Shown here: positions 6,924-13,510 of the stretch, piece after piece | Numbering within the stretch: position 1 is the stretch's first letter | Layout: the number at the start of each line of letters is the position of its first letter | Assembly: GCA_002438845.1 (NCBI GenBank) | Contig: DJRG01000052.1 | Coordinates: 1-27,943 of the forward strand | DNA length: 27,943 nucleotides | Reading direction: 5' to 3' | Source: Bacteroidales bacterium UBA6366 | GTDB taxonomy: Bacteria > Bacteroidota > Bacteroidia > Bacteroidales > UBA932 | Made by a program: the position numbers and the translations under genes | The notes under the pieces: generated by a model | Seen by the model: only the letters and a program-made list of their open reading frames with translations | The model's database searches: none | What the model was told of the DNA's origin: nothing

Positions 6924-7745
6924 ATGGGAAAACCCGTAAACAGAGTTTTATTCGTCAATTCGGAGATCATGCCGTTCCTTCCAGAGACTCCTATCTCGAA
7001 GATCGGACGCTGTCTTCCACAGGGCATCCAAGAGCGCAAGAAGGAGATCAGGGCGTTCATGCCGCGCTATGGGTGCATCAACGAGCGCAAGAACCAGCTC
7101 CATGAGGTGATCCGCCTCTCCGGCATGAACATCATCATCGGTGACGTCGACAGGCCGCTTGTGATCAAGGTGGCTTCCATCTCATCAGCAAGGATTCAGG
7201 TCTACTTCATTGACAACGAAGACTATTTCCGCCGCAAGCAGATCGCATTCGACACGGACGGCAAATTCTTCGAGGACAACGGACAGAGAGCTATCTTCTT
7301 CGCCCGCGGCGTGCTTGAGACCGTCAAGAAACTTCGTTGGGCCCCGGATGTCATCCACTGCCAGGGCTGGATCTCACAACTTGTGCCGATCTACCTGAAG
7401 AAAGCCTACAACGGGGATCCGATCTTCAGCGGAAGCAAGATTGTGACATCCCTCTACGGAGAGGCAGTCGGCGAACAGTTCTCACCGTCTTTCAAGGACA
7501 ACATCCTGTTCGGGGGTATCAAGCCGGCCGATGTCTCGCTACTGGACAGTCCTACTGGCATAAATCTTGCGAAAACGGCAGCCTTGTATTCCGACGGGGT
7601 GATCTTCGGCGACAAAGATGTTGATCCCGAACTGGCAAGTTTCTGTCAGGAACGGAACATCCCGACGCTTCCTTTCAACGAGGAATCAATCAGCAGCGGA
7701 CGCTACATAGAGGAATACGATGATTTTTATCAACAGTTGCAGTAA
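6924..7745 (+). CDS. Glycogen/starch synthase-like GT5 protein (N-terminal catalytic half only)
   Basis: 273-aa protein of the Bacteroidetes 'glycogen/starch synthase' type. It matches the N-terminal Rossmann domain of GT5 glycogen synthases: VNRVLFVNSEIMPFLPETPISKIGR at the N-terminus (in bacterial GlgA the corresponding loop binds ADP-glucose), then IRAFMPRYGCINERK, AIFFARGVLETVKKL and the APDVIHCQGWISQLVP motif. The C-terminal nucleotide-binding domain of a complete GT-B enzyme (about 470-500 aa in GlgA) is absent. Short forms of this kind are usual in the phylum, so this is probably not a truncation. Whether it makes glycogen is uncertain. The stop is directly followed by the start of the DUF4270 gene, so the two are translationally linked. 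Confidence 0.82.
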   Translation: MGKPVNRVLFVNSEIMPFLPETPISKIGRCLPQGIQERKKEIRAFMPRYGCINERKNQLHEVIRLSGMNIIIGDVDRPLVIKVASISSARIQVYFIDNEDYFRRKQIAFDTDGKFFEDNGQRAIFFARGVLETVKKLRWAPDVIHCQGWISQLVPIYLKKAYNGDPIFSGSKIVTSLYGEAVGEQFSPSFKDNILFGGIKPADVSLLDSPTGINLAKTAALYSDGVIFGDKDVDPELASFCQERNIPTLPFNEESISSGRYIEEYDDFYQQLQ

Positions 7746-9383
7746 ATGAGAAAACTCACAGCAGTCATCGTTCTTATCGCAGGCCTTGTGTCTTGTGTCG
7801 GAACAGACCAGAGCCTCGGTGGTGACTTCATCCCGACCGACCAGAAATACGACTTCCACACGGCCGAATTCGACCTTGACGAGATTTGGTTAAAGTCCAT
7901 CGACAGCCTGACGGCATATTCATCAAGAAGAATCACCATCGGCTCGATCAGGGACGAGACCTTCGGGCTGTTCAGCAGAGGGAGCGTGGTCACGCTTGTC
8001 CCTGTGCTGGACTCGGTGGATTTCGGAAAGGATCCTGTGTTCAAGAGATTCAAGTTCAAGGCCGGCGCCGATTCATTGTCAGTGGCCGACGAGAGCCAGA
8101 TGAACATCCTTCAGAACGTCAATGTCTATGCCCTCACCGAGCCGCTCGGCTCCAAGGACTACTTCTCCAGGGCGGAAGTCAAGCACGGTTCCAAGCGAAT
8201 CACCAAAGGGGTGCCGGTTGTCAATGGCCAGGACTCACTGACTTTCGAGTTCACAGAGGAATACGGGAAACAGTACCTGAGCATGACCCAGGATGACCTG
8301 AAAAACCTGGAGACATACACGAAGAAGTTTCCGGGAATATACCTCTGCACCGACGAGCCTACGGGAATAGGCGGCAGGTTTGACATGTACAAGTTCGACA
8401 TCCTGCAGTCCGTGGCAAGCTCATCGGGCTCCTACATCTCGAGGACAGACAACTACGCCATCCTCTATTTCAACGGAGAGTTCGACGGAGAGAGAAGGGA
8501 CTCAAGCCTGATGTTTTATTTCAGTCCCGTGGAGATGCGGAATCTTGACTCTCTGATCAACGTCAACAAACTGCCCTCACAGTACGTGTTTAACGTTGAC
8601 CACCACGAGTCCGATCACCTTGTCGGCAAGGCTGGCGACAAAATCTACATCGAGGGAGGAAGCGGCGTGAAGCCTGTTGTCCCGGCCTCGGAGATCCGGC
8701 GCCTCGTCAACGAGGAGATCGTCAGAAAAGGCGGCGATCCCGCCACGGCCCTGGTTTCAAAAGCGACCATCGAGATGCCGTTTGATTTTCCCGAGGACTA
8801 CACGACCATGTTCCGCTACCCGAAGGTGCTCAGCCCGACCATAAAGATCAGCACGGACACCACGGTCACTTTCGCCGGGCTCACCGACGCCAGCGCATCG
8901 GATGAGAACCAAGGGGATGTGAACCGGTCCCTGTGCAATTACGCCCCGGACATCACTCACCACGTACAGCAGATCATCCGGAAAAAGGCTGATGACAGCA
9001 AGTTATCAAATTACGACATCTGGTTTCTGATAATGAGCTACGAGAAGACGACCACGACGAACTCGGAAGCGGAGGAGATGGCCAAATACTATCAGCAGAT
9101 GGCCTATGCATCTTACTACAACCAGCTCTACGGGGGATACGGCTATGGCAGCTACGGCTACGGTTACGGCGGCTACGGCGGTTACGGCAGTTATTACAAT
9201 AACTACTATAACTATGCGACCATGGCTCAGTACGCCTATTCGTCGGCCACAACGACGACTTCCAGCACCGAGCTGGACAAGGATCGTTACTACAGGGCGG
9301 TACTGCGTGGCCCGGAGTCCGAAGGCAGGAAGCCTAAGTTGAAGGTTACGTTCGCGATCCCGAAAGGATACCCTGAGAAATAG
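7746..9383 (+). CDS. DUF4270-family lipoprotein with Tyr/Gly-rich segment
   Basis: 545-aa protein with a lipoprotein signal (MRKLTAVIVLIAGLVSC, lipid-modified C17) followed by GTDQSLGGDFIPTDQKYDF and the DUF4270 pattern SIDSLTAYSSRRITIGSIRDETFGLFSRG. DUF4270 proteins are Bacteroidetes surface or periplasmic lipoproteins without a proven function. They commonly follow this short glycogen synthase gene; here the ATG abuts the upstream stop. Residues about 448-500 are a low-complexity run made almost only of Tyr, Gly, Asn, Ser and Ala (YGGYGYGSYGYGYGGYGGYG), after which the conserved C-terminus (YYRAVLRGPESEGRKPKLKVTF) resumes. Without that insert the protein would be near the usual family length. 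Confidence 0.85.
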   Translation: MRKLTAVIVLIAGLVSCVGTDQSLGGDFIPTDQKYDFHTAEFDLDEIWLKSIDSLTAYSSRRITIGSIRDETFGLFSRGSVVTLVPVLDSVDFGKDPVFKRFKFKAGADSLSVADESQMNILQNVNVYALTEPLGSKDYFSRAEVKHGSKRITKGVPVVNGQDSLTFEFTEEYGKQYLSMTQDDLKNLETYTKKFPGIYLCTDEPTGIGGRFDMYKFDILQSVASSSGSYISRTDNYAILYFNGEFDGERRDSSLMFYFSPVEMRNLDSLINVNKLPSQYVFNVDHHESDHLVGKAGDKIYIEGGSGVKPVVPASEIRRLVNEEIVRKGGDPATALVSKATIEMPFDFPEDYTTMFRYPKVLSPTIKISTDTTVTFAGLTDASASDENQGDVNRSLCNYAPDITHHVQQIIRKKADDSKLSNYDIWFLIMSYEKTTTTNSEAEEMAKYYQQMAYASYYNQLYGGYGYGSYGYGYGGYGGYGSYYNNYYNYATMAQYAYSSATTTTSSTELDKDRYYRAVLRGPESEGRKPKLKVTFAIPKGYPEK

Positions 9384-9408
9384 ACCGGGGTCGCTGACCG
9401 AAAAAACG

Positions 9409-9455
9409 AAAATGGCAAATTTTGCACATTACCAAAATTTGCCATTTTATTTTTT
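9409..9455. terminator. Bidirectional intrinsic terminator between DUF4270 gene and acpP
   Basis: A perfect 16-bp stem, AAAATGGCAAATTTTG (9409-9424) with CAAAATTTGCCATTTT (9433-9448) and an 8-nt loop. It is followed on the plus strand by ATTTTTTC, and on the minus strand by CGTTTTTTC (from the A-run at 9401-9406). It can therefore end transcripts from both convergent genes. Confidence 0.85.
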
Positions 9456-9484
9456 CATTACCAGATCATATTCCGGAAACTATT

Positions 9485-9510
9485 AAGCCTCGGACCTAAA
9501 TCCGAGGCTT
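9485..9510 (-). terminator. Hairpin just downstream of acpP (secondary terminator or 3' stabiliser)
   Basis: A perfect 10-bp stem, AAGCCTCGGA (9485-9494) with TCCGAGGCTT (9501-9510) and a 6-nt loop, 22 nt after the acpP stop. The following minus-strand bases (AATAGTTT) form only a weak U-tract, so this may stabilise the 3' end rather than terminate, with the real stop at 9409-9455. Confidence 0.55.
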
Positions 9511-9531
9511 TAACTTGTTACGTCTAAAGGA

Positions 9532-9786
9532 TTATGCCTCCTTGCTGGCAAGCTTCTCCTTGACTTTGTCGATCGCGTCCTTAACAGTCGCGATTGTGCT
9601 TGTCTCCTCATCAGGAATCTTGATCCCAAACACTCTCTCAAACTCCATAAGAAGCTCAACTGTGTCAAGTGAATCAGCTCCGAGATCATTTGTGAAGTTG
9701 GCGCTCTCAGTCACCTCAGACTCCTCGACGCCCAGCTTGTCAACGATAATCGCTTTGACCTGCTTTACAATTTCTTCTTCAGTCAT
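9532..9786 (-). CDS. acpP: Acyl carrier protein
   Basis: 84-aa acyl carrier protein that carries fatty-acid intermediates on a phosphopantetheine arm during type II fatty acid synthesis in the cytoplasm. The attachment site is S39 in the motif GADSLDTVELLMEFE, and the protein is highly acidic as expected. I chose the ATG at 9786 (MTEEEIVKQVKAIIVDKLG); an in-frame start at 9819 would add MARIYYLIYLI, which is unlike any acyl carrier protein and is encoded in AT-rich leader sequence. It stands alone here, without fabF downstream, with its own promoter and terminators. Confidence 0.95.
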   Translation of the reverse strand: MTEEEIVKQVKAIIVDKLGVEESEVTESANFTNDLGADSLDTVELLMEFERVFGIKIPDEETSTIATVKDAIDKVKEKLASKEA

Positions 9787-9822
9787 AATTAAATAAATTA
9801 AATAGTATATTCTTGCCAATTA

Positions 9823-9865
9823 CGCTATTAGTAACCATCCACGGGTGACCCATGAACAAATAGCG
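9823..9865 (-). promoter_or_regulatory. Structured acpP leader (candidate RNA element)
   Basis: The minus-strand leader contains an outer 7-bp stem, CGCTATT (9823-9829) with AATAGCG (9859-9865). It encloses a 6-bp hairpin, CACGGG (9840-9845) with CCCATG (9849-9854), with one G-T pair and a TGA loop (plus-strand reading). The outer 5' arm coincides with the start expected from the weak -7 box at 9869-9875. No known riboswitch is recognised. Confidence 0.4.
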
Positions 9866-9868
9866 CCA

Positions 9869-9875
9869 CAAAGTA
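9869..9875 (-). promoter_or_regulatory. Possible -7 box of acpP
   Basis: The minus strand reads TACTTTG, one base shorter than the TAnnTTTG consensus. Position and distance (start near 9863, leader of about 75 nt) fit acpP, but the match is imperfect. The TATTTG at 9857-9862 is an alternative. Confidence 0.3.
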
Positions 9876-9954
9876 AGTAAAAAATAGTCAATTATCCAAA
9901 TTTGCGGGCCGAGCCACCTCACGGAGGAATCACGGCGGCGGACTGAGCGCTCCG

Positions 9955-10755
9955 TCAGGAGTTACCGCGGCTCAGCCTCAACCATATTCTTAAGCCATTC
10001 AGAGAATTAAGCAGGTAGAAGATGTACTTGATGAGCATTACCGCCGCGTTGCCGGATCCGGCGCCACCCACAACCGCCACAGTCCAAAGCGAGATGGAAA
10101 AGATGTTGACCAGAATCCAGATGTACCACTGTTCCATGAACGCAAGGCTCATAAGGACCTGCCCTGCGATATTCAAAATCATTACCACCGCATCAAGGAG
10201 AATCTTCGGCCTGTCGATGCTATCAATCTTTCCGGCGGCAAGTTTGGCGCCGTCCACATATAATAAAATAAGGTACAACGCCGCTATGCCTATGAATACC
10301 CCGGCTCCCAACCATGCCCATTGCCGGCCCGTCAGCCGCCTCGCCTCAAGATGCGAGCCGCCTCCTTCGCCGGTACGCACATTCGCTCCCCTCTTGCTCC
10401 ACTGCCAGAACCCGATGAACTGCATCGGCAGGAAATAGAACGCATGCAGGGCAAAGTTTCCCATGATTCCGTTGTCCCGATAGACGATCGTGCCGATCAG
10501 CACATCGATGAAACCGAACACGAATGTAAGGATGTTCCCATTGGCCGACATCACAGTGTTCACCACTCCCATCACAGAGCCGAACGCCGCAAGAATCAGC
10601 ATGAAAGTCTTCACATCCGGTTGCTGAAGCTTGAATATGGTCGTGACTGTCACCGCCAGCAGCATTCCGGTCACCAGAAAAATGTTGAAGGCAAGATTGA
10701 ATTTGTTTTCTTTTGGCGCGATGGCCAGGTCTTGATGTTTTGCGGAGGATTCCAT
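9955..10755 (-). CDS. PnuC-family nicotinamide mononucleotide/vitamin transporter
   Basis: 266-aa inner-membrane protein with about seven to eight hydrophobic helices. It shows the PnuC signature elements: FLPMQFIGFWQWSKRG in the middle, an EQWYIWILVNIFSISLW segment (the family's W-x-W-x-x-x-N substrate-site pattern) and the C-terminal LLNSLNGLRIWLRLSRG. PnuC-type carriers move nicotinamide riboside, thiamine or riboflavin by facilitated diffusion coupled to intracellular phosphorylation. The substrate cannot be told from this sequence, and no TPP, FMN or NAD-type riboswitch is visible upstream. The central loop (about 118-135) is longer than usual. I chose the ATG at 10755; the upstream in-frame TTG at 10767 would add only four codons. 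It is transcribed alone, with no neighbouring kinase. Confidence 0.8.
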   Translation of the reverse strand: MESSAKHQDLAIAPKENKFNLAFNIFLVTGMLLAVTVTTIFKLQQPDVKTFMLILAAFGSVMGVVNTVMSANGNILTFVFGFIDVLIGTIVYRDNGIMGNFALHAFYFLPMQFIGFWQWSKRGANVRTGEGGGSHLEARRLTGRQWAWLGAGVFIGIAALYLILLYVDGAKLAAGKIDSIDRPKILLDAVVMILNIAGQVLMSLAFMEQWYIWILVNIFSISLWTVAVVGGAGSGNAAVMLIKYIFYLLNSLNGLRIWLRLSRGNS

Positions 10756-10778
10756 GCCCTTGATCAATGTTGAGGTTA

Positions 10779-10786
10779 CAAATATA
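10779..10786 (-). promoter_or_regulatory. -7 box of the pnuC-like gene
   Basis: Minus-strand TATATTTG matches TAnnTTTG exactly and lies 23 nt before the chosen ATG at 10755. The predicted start is about 10772. This start would transcribe either the TTG or the ATG start. Confidence 0.65.
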
Positions 10787-10943
10787 AACGATTTTTATTC
10801 GGAAACAGGACATCTCCAATAGAAAAATCAGCAGGTCAAAGGAAAACAGCTATTTACACTTGAAAATGAACGGAATCTCCAAGGCTCTGTCCTCTGCCGG
10901 TCTCTACTCGGGCGAGGTGTGATTGGCAAGTGTCATAGTTGTC

Positions 10944-10966
10944 GCTTCGACAGGCTCTGCGACCGA
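10944..10966 (+). repeat. REP-like unit 1 (forward)
   Basis: GCTTCGACAGGCTCTGCGACC with flanking GTCGC/GCGAC, which gives a 5-bp stem around the 11-nt core TCGACAGGCTC shared by the units of this window. Confidence 0.75.
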
Positions 10967-10989
10967 TGAAGAGCGATGGTAGGGGCTGG

Positions 10990-11013
10990 CACTTCGACAG
11001 ACTCAGCGACCGA
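10990..11013 (+). repeat. REP-like unit 2 (forward)
   Basis: CACTTCGACAGACTCAGCGACC, a slightly degenerate forward unit with the core TTCGACAGACTCA. Confidence 0.7.
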
Positions 11014-11028
11014 CAGGACTCAGGGGCA

Positions 11029-11220
11029 GATCTATTCCATTGCGCAGAGCACGGGCACAGGAAGATGGGGTACAGAGAGGTGAGAGGCAGGGTGATGTGG
11101 CTGACCCACTCTTTCGGGGATAGGGTCGAGCACGGTGAACGGCCTCTGAACGCAGCCAAAGGCACATCGTCGTGCGCGTGGTTTGTAAAACAAGAGACTT
11201 TGGGGCGATAGGGAACGAGT
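11029..11220 (+). repeat. Long direct repeat, copy A
   Basis: About 190 bp that recurs in the same orientation at 13131-13321 on the other side of the RAYT gene. A 70-nt core (11080-11149) differs from copy B at one position. It is bounded by AGAGGC and GCCTCT, which can form an outer stem, and contains an inner GACCC (11103-11107) / GGGTC (11123-11127) stem. A second identical block covers GTGCGCGTGGTTTGTAAAAC. Both copies run directly into a forward REP-like unit. Short open frames across both copies give similar peptides, but they have no start context or family match, so I treat it as non-coding. Confidence 0.85.
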
Positions 11221-11287
11221 GCTTCGACAAGCTCAGAGGCCGATAAGGGCACAGAGCCCGGATGGTGAGATTGTCGAACTATCCGGG
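11221..11287 (+). repeat. BIME-like pair: forward REP 11221-11243 and inverted REP 11257-11287
   Basis: A forward unit GCTTCGACAAGCTCAGAGGCC, a 13-nt spacer, then an inverted unit with arms CCCGGATGGT and ACTATCCGGG (one wobble) around the loop GAGATTGTCGA. The loop is the reverse complement of the forward core. The same layout and a near-identical spacer recur at 11313-11381. Confidence 0.85.
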
Positions 11288-11312
11288 AATTTGGGGCTTC
11301 GGTGGGGGCTGG

Positions 11313-11381
11313 CACTTCGACAGGCTCAGAGACCGGGTAAAGGCACAGCGCCCGGGTGGTGAGATTGTCAAACCATACGGG
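11313..11381 (+). repeat. BIME-like pair: forward REP 11313-11337 and inverted REP 11351-11381
   Basis: CACTTCGACAGGCTCAGAGACC, a 13-nt spacer (TAAAGGCACAGCG compared with TAAGGGCACAGAG in the preceding pair), then an inverted unit CCCGGGTGGT...ACCATACGGG. It is preceded by GGGGCTTCGGTGGGGGCTGG, which recurs before the unit at 13511. Confidence 0.85.
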
Positions 11382-11518
11382 CTTTCGGGGCTTCGGTATG
11401 GGGAAAAGCCTTCTTCATGACGCGAACAATATTTGCGCAAAAGTGGATCTGTCTTGTCCATTAAAACAAGCCCACAGACGTGTCAAAGGGCAGGGACACT
11501 AATTAGTCGTGGAATAAT

Positions 11519-11548
11519 TGGTTCAACGGATAATGATTGCGACCTTTG
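11519..11548 (+). promoter_or_regulatory. Weak promoter of the RAYT gene
   Basis: TTG at 11519-11521, a 19-bp gap, then GACCTTTG at 11541-11548, one mismatch from TAnnTTTG. The leader to the ATG at 11610 would be about 55 nt. Plausible but not strong. Confidence 0.45.
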
Positions 11549-11609
11549 CACGAGAAACAAGGTCGCGGCTTTCACTCTCATTAGACGGTATTTATAAAAG
11601 GACAGAACT

Positions 11610-12902
11610 ATGGCCAACTTCTACGACTACTATGTGTCGAATGCTCCCGAAGGAATGAAGGGACAGAAAAGGACCTTACAAGGGAACATTAAGGCAAGGA
11701 ACAATTCTGTGCCGAATGACTCTGAAGAAAATAACTTTCTGGATAACGGCATGACAAGAGGCTATCGTGCGTTGAGTCATTCCGAAGTAATGGGCGGGCA
11801 GGGGAAGATCGTCCGTGGGAATGGCATGGCAAGAGACTGGGATAAACTTCCAGAGGTTCACGGCAAAAGTCCGGAGGGCTGGACAAGTGTTCGCATTCAA
11901 AGAGATGAAAAGGCTACAATTGGAGAGAGGGGCCATGTGGAAGACAGGGGCGGAAGGACTGGCGAATTGAGAGACTGTTCAGGAGAAGGGAACGGCAAAA
12001 TGAATGGTGTCGTATGGGCAGACAAGGCGGTGGAGGACTGCTCACATATATATTCAGACGAGACTTCAGTCAACAGCCTGTTCGACACGAGGCAGGATAA
12101 AATAGCAGCAATGAATATGATCGCGACATTGGCATATTCATACAATGTGAAGATTCTGGTGCAGCAGGTCATGACGACTCACGTGCATTCGATCGTGAGC
12201 GGGACGGCTTGGGACCGGGAAAGGTTCGCGCGGGAGCTCAGGAGGAGGTTGATCGTTTGGGCGGAGGATAAAAGACACAGTGTCAACGGTGCGATTATGG
12301 TGGGTAACGATGAGATAAGGACCGAGCGCGAGTTGATGAACAAATTTATGTATGTCTATCGGAACGCGATAGCGGCGGGCTACCCTGGCATGCCTTGGGA
12401 ATATGTCGGTGGGCCGGGGAATATATTCTTTACCGCTCATGAAATGAAAGAGGGACACCTTGTCAGTGAGTTGACTGAAAGAGAGAAAAGAGCCCTGTTT
12501 CACACGAGGGTGAAGATTCCTAAGGGATGGATGTTCAATGACGAAGGTCTGATTCTCCCATGGTGCTACATTGACCGGGCAAGGGTCGAAAGATTGTTCA
12601 AATCGCCCAAAGTGTTCATCGCTTTCATGAGCCAAAGCAAGAAGACAGAGGCGGAAATCGACATGGAATGTTCTCGTGAATATCTCCGAGTCGCAAAGGA
12701 GAGCGAATTGAGAGCCGAAAGCAAAGAGTTGTTTATGAATATGTTCGGGAAGGCCTCAGCGTCAAGGGCCAGTCTTGAGGAAAGGCTGGCGGTCGCCCAG
12801 AAACTGTGGAGCGACAAAAAGACGTTTTCGCTTTCATCCCTAAGCCGTGTCACCCTCGTGCCCCAAGGAGTGCTTGAGGCCATTTTCGGGAAGAGGTCGT
12901 GA
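11610..12902 (+). CDS. REP-associated tyrosine transposase-like HUH endonuclease (RAYT/Y1 family)
   Basis: 430-aa protein whose middle part (about 135-275) fits the Y1 transposase fold of RAYTs, single-strand nucleases that recognise and cut REP hairpins. The metal-binding HUH motif is H191-V192-H193 in VMTTHVHSIVSG, comparable to the family's VMPNHVHLLL. The catalytic tyrosine is probably Y248 in YVYRNAIAAGYPGMPWEY, comparable to YIHxNPVxAGL...W. IS200/RAYT proteins are usually 140-250 aa, so both ends are extended. The N-terminal 130 residues are Gly/Arg-rich, low in complexity and look poorly conserved. The C-terminal 150 residues hold helices resembling a DNA-binding part (SLSRVTLVPQGVLEAIFGK). 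No partner tnpB and no IS ends are seen. REP units and a long direct repeat flank it on both sides, the classic context of a domesticated RAYT. The exact subfamily is unknown. Confidence 0.8.
   Translation: MANFYDYYVSNAPEGMKGQKRTLQGNIKARNNSVPNDSEENNFLDNGMTRGYRALSHSEVMGGQGKIVRGNGMARDWDKLPEVHGKSPEGWTSVRIQRDEKATIGERGHVEDRGGRTGELRDCSGEGNGKMNGVVWADKAVEDCSHIYSDETSVNSLFDTRQDKIAAMNMIATLAYSYNVKILVQQVMTTHVHSIVSGTAWDRERFARELRRRLIVWAEDKRHSVNGAIMVGNDEIRTERELMNKFMYVYRNAIAAGYPGMPWEYVGGPGNIFFTAHEMKEGHLVSELTEREKRALFHTRVKIPKGWMFNDEGLILPWCYIDRARVERLFKSPKVFIAFMSQSKKTEAEIDMECSREYLRVAKESELRAESKELFMNMFGKASASRASLEERLAVAQKLWSDKKTFSLSSLSRVTLVPQGVLEAIFGKRS
11714..11782 (+). repeat. Inverted repeat inside the 5' end of the RAYT gene
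   Basis: GAATGACTC (11714-11722) and GAGTCATTC (11774-11782) are perfect inverted 9-mers, 51 nt apart, inside the low-complexity N-terminal coding part. They may be remains of an inserted palindromic element. Confidence 0.4.
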
Positions 12903-12967
12903 GACAACGGGCTGGAGAAGCAGCACGCCTCTACCGAGTGGTGAGTTTATCGGCAGGCACAACAACG

Positions 12968-13038
12968 ACCGGATGGTGAGCCTGTCGAACCATCTGGGCT
13001 TTGGTGAGGGCGGGCGCTTCGACGGGCTCTGCGACCGA
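12968..13038 (+). repeat. REP-like pair: inverted unit 12968-12998 and forward unit 13016-13038
   Basis: Arms ACCGGATGGT and ACCATCTGGG around the loop GAGCCTGTCGA, then 17 nt, then GCTTCGACGGGCTCTGCGACC. Here the order is inverted-then-forward, the opposite of the left flank. Confidence 0.8.
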
Positions 13039-13055
13039 TGGGGCTAGGGATCGGC

Positions 13056-13114
13056 AAAACAGGATATCTTGTTTTACATTGCGCAGACCACAGAACAGAA
13101 TCATGCATTATTCT
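13056..13114. repeat. Two adjacent near-perfect palindromes
   Basis: AAAACAGGATATCTTGTTTT (13056-13075) has a single mismatched pair. AGAATCATGCATTATTCT (13097-13114) also has a single mismatched pair. They lie between the first REP pair and direct repeat B. Their AT-rich arms are unlike the GC-rich REP units. Confidence 0.5.
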
Positions 13115-13130
13115 GAGTACAAAACAGGAC

Positions 13131-13321
13131 CGATCTATATTCGTAGTTCAGACCACGAGCACATGAAGATGGGACGGAGAGGGGTGAGAGGCAGGGTGAT
13201 GTGGCTGACCCCCTCTTTCGGGGATAGGGTCGAGCACGGTGAACGGCCTCTGACGGTGGCCAGAGACATTTCGTTGTGCGCGTGGTTTGTAAAACACATG
13301 ACTTTGGCCGCTAGGGGCTAG
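13131..13321 (+). repeat. Long direct repeat, copy B
   Basis: The second copy of the 190-bp element. The core 13184-13253 is 69/70 identical to 11080-11149, with the same outer AGAGGC/GCCTCT and inner GACCC (13207-13211) / GGGTC (13227-13231) arms. Similarity continues with gaps to GACTTTGG and the following forward REP-like unit (13322-13346, degenerate: GCTTCGGTGGGGTCGGGGGCC). Confidence 0.85.
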
Positions 13322-13370
13322 TGCTTCGGTGGGGTCGGGGGCCGATGAGGAACGATGGTAGGAGGTCGGC

Positions 13371-13421
13371 GCGCTTCGGTGGGCTCAGCTACCAGATGGT
13401 GAGCTTGTCAAGCCACCAGGG
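13371..13421 (+). repeat. Fused BIME: degenerate forward REP 13371-13393 and inverted REP 13391-13421
   Basis: GCGCTTCGGTGGGCTCAGCTACC runs into an inverted unit with arms ACCAGATGGT and AGCCACCAGG-type and the loop GAGCTTGTCA. The forward and inverted units overlap by about 3 nt instead of being spaced by 13 nt as in the left flank. Confidence 0.7.
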
Positions 13422-13427
13422 CTTAGG

Positions 13428-13477
13428 CACTTCGACGGGCTCAGCTACTGGGTGGTGAGCTTGTCGAACCATCCGGG
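13428..13477 (+). repeat. Fused BIME: forward REP 13428-13452 and inverted REP 13447-13477
   Basis: CACTTCGACGGGCTCAGCTAC overlaps an inverted unit with arms ACTGGGTGGT and ACCATCCGGG and the perfect loop GAGCTTGTCGA, the best-preserved inverted unit of the right flank. Confidence 0.8.
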
Positions 13478-13510
13478 CTTTCGAGTGCTTTGGGGCTTCG
13501 GTGGGGTCGG

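Larger units (their letters stand above)
10787..11609. other. Gene-free stretch rich in repeats, left flank of the RAYT gene
   Basis: About 820 bp without a convincing gene. The open frames here are short, unlike any family, and run through repeat units. It holds six REP-like units, one copy of a 190-bp direct repeat (11029-11220) and, at 11519-11548, a candidate promoter. Nothing recognisable is seen at 10800-10940. Confidence 0.7.

Noticed and set aside
10756..10860. A riboswitch (TPP, FMN or NAD type) upstream of the pnuC-like gene
   Set aside because: The promoter lies only 23 nt from the start codon, leaving no room for an aptamer, and no conserved aptamer core is visible.
10939..11211. 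Plus-strand open frame through direct repeat A whose peptide resembles that of 13001-13321 in copy B (GRVMWLTxSFGDRVEHGERPL)
   Set aside because: The similarity follows directly from near-identical DNA, the frames start inside REP units and have no start context, and the base changes are not concentrated at third positions. A non-coding repeat is simpler.
11610..12902. Active IS200/IS605 insertion sequence
   Set aside because: No tnpB, no subterminal hairpins at defined ends and a protein about twice the usual TnpA length. The surrounding multiple REP units favour a RAYT.
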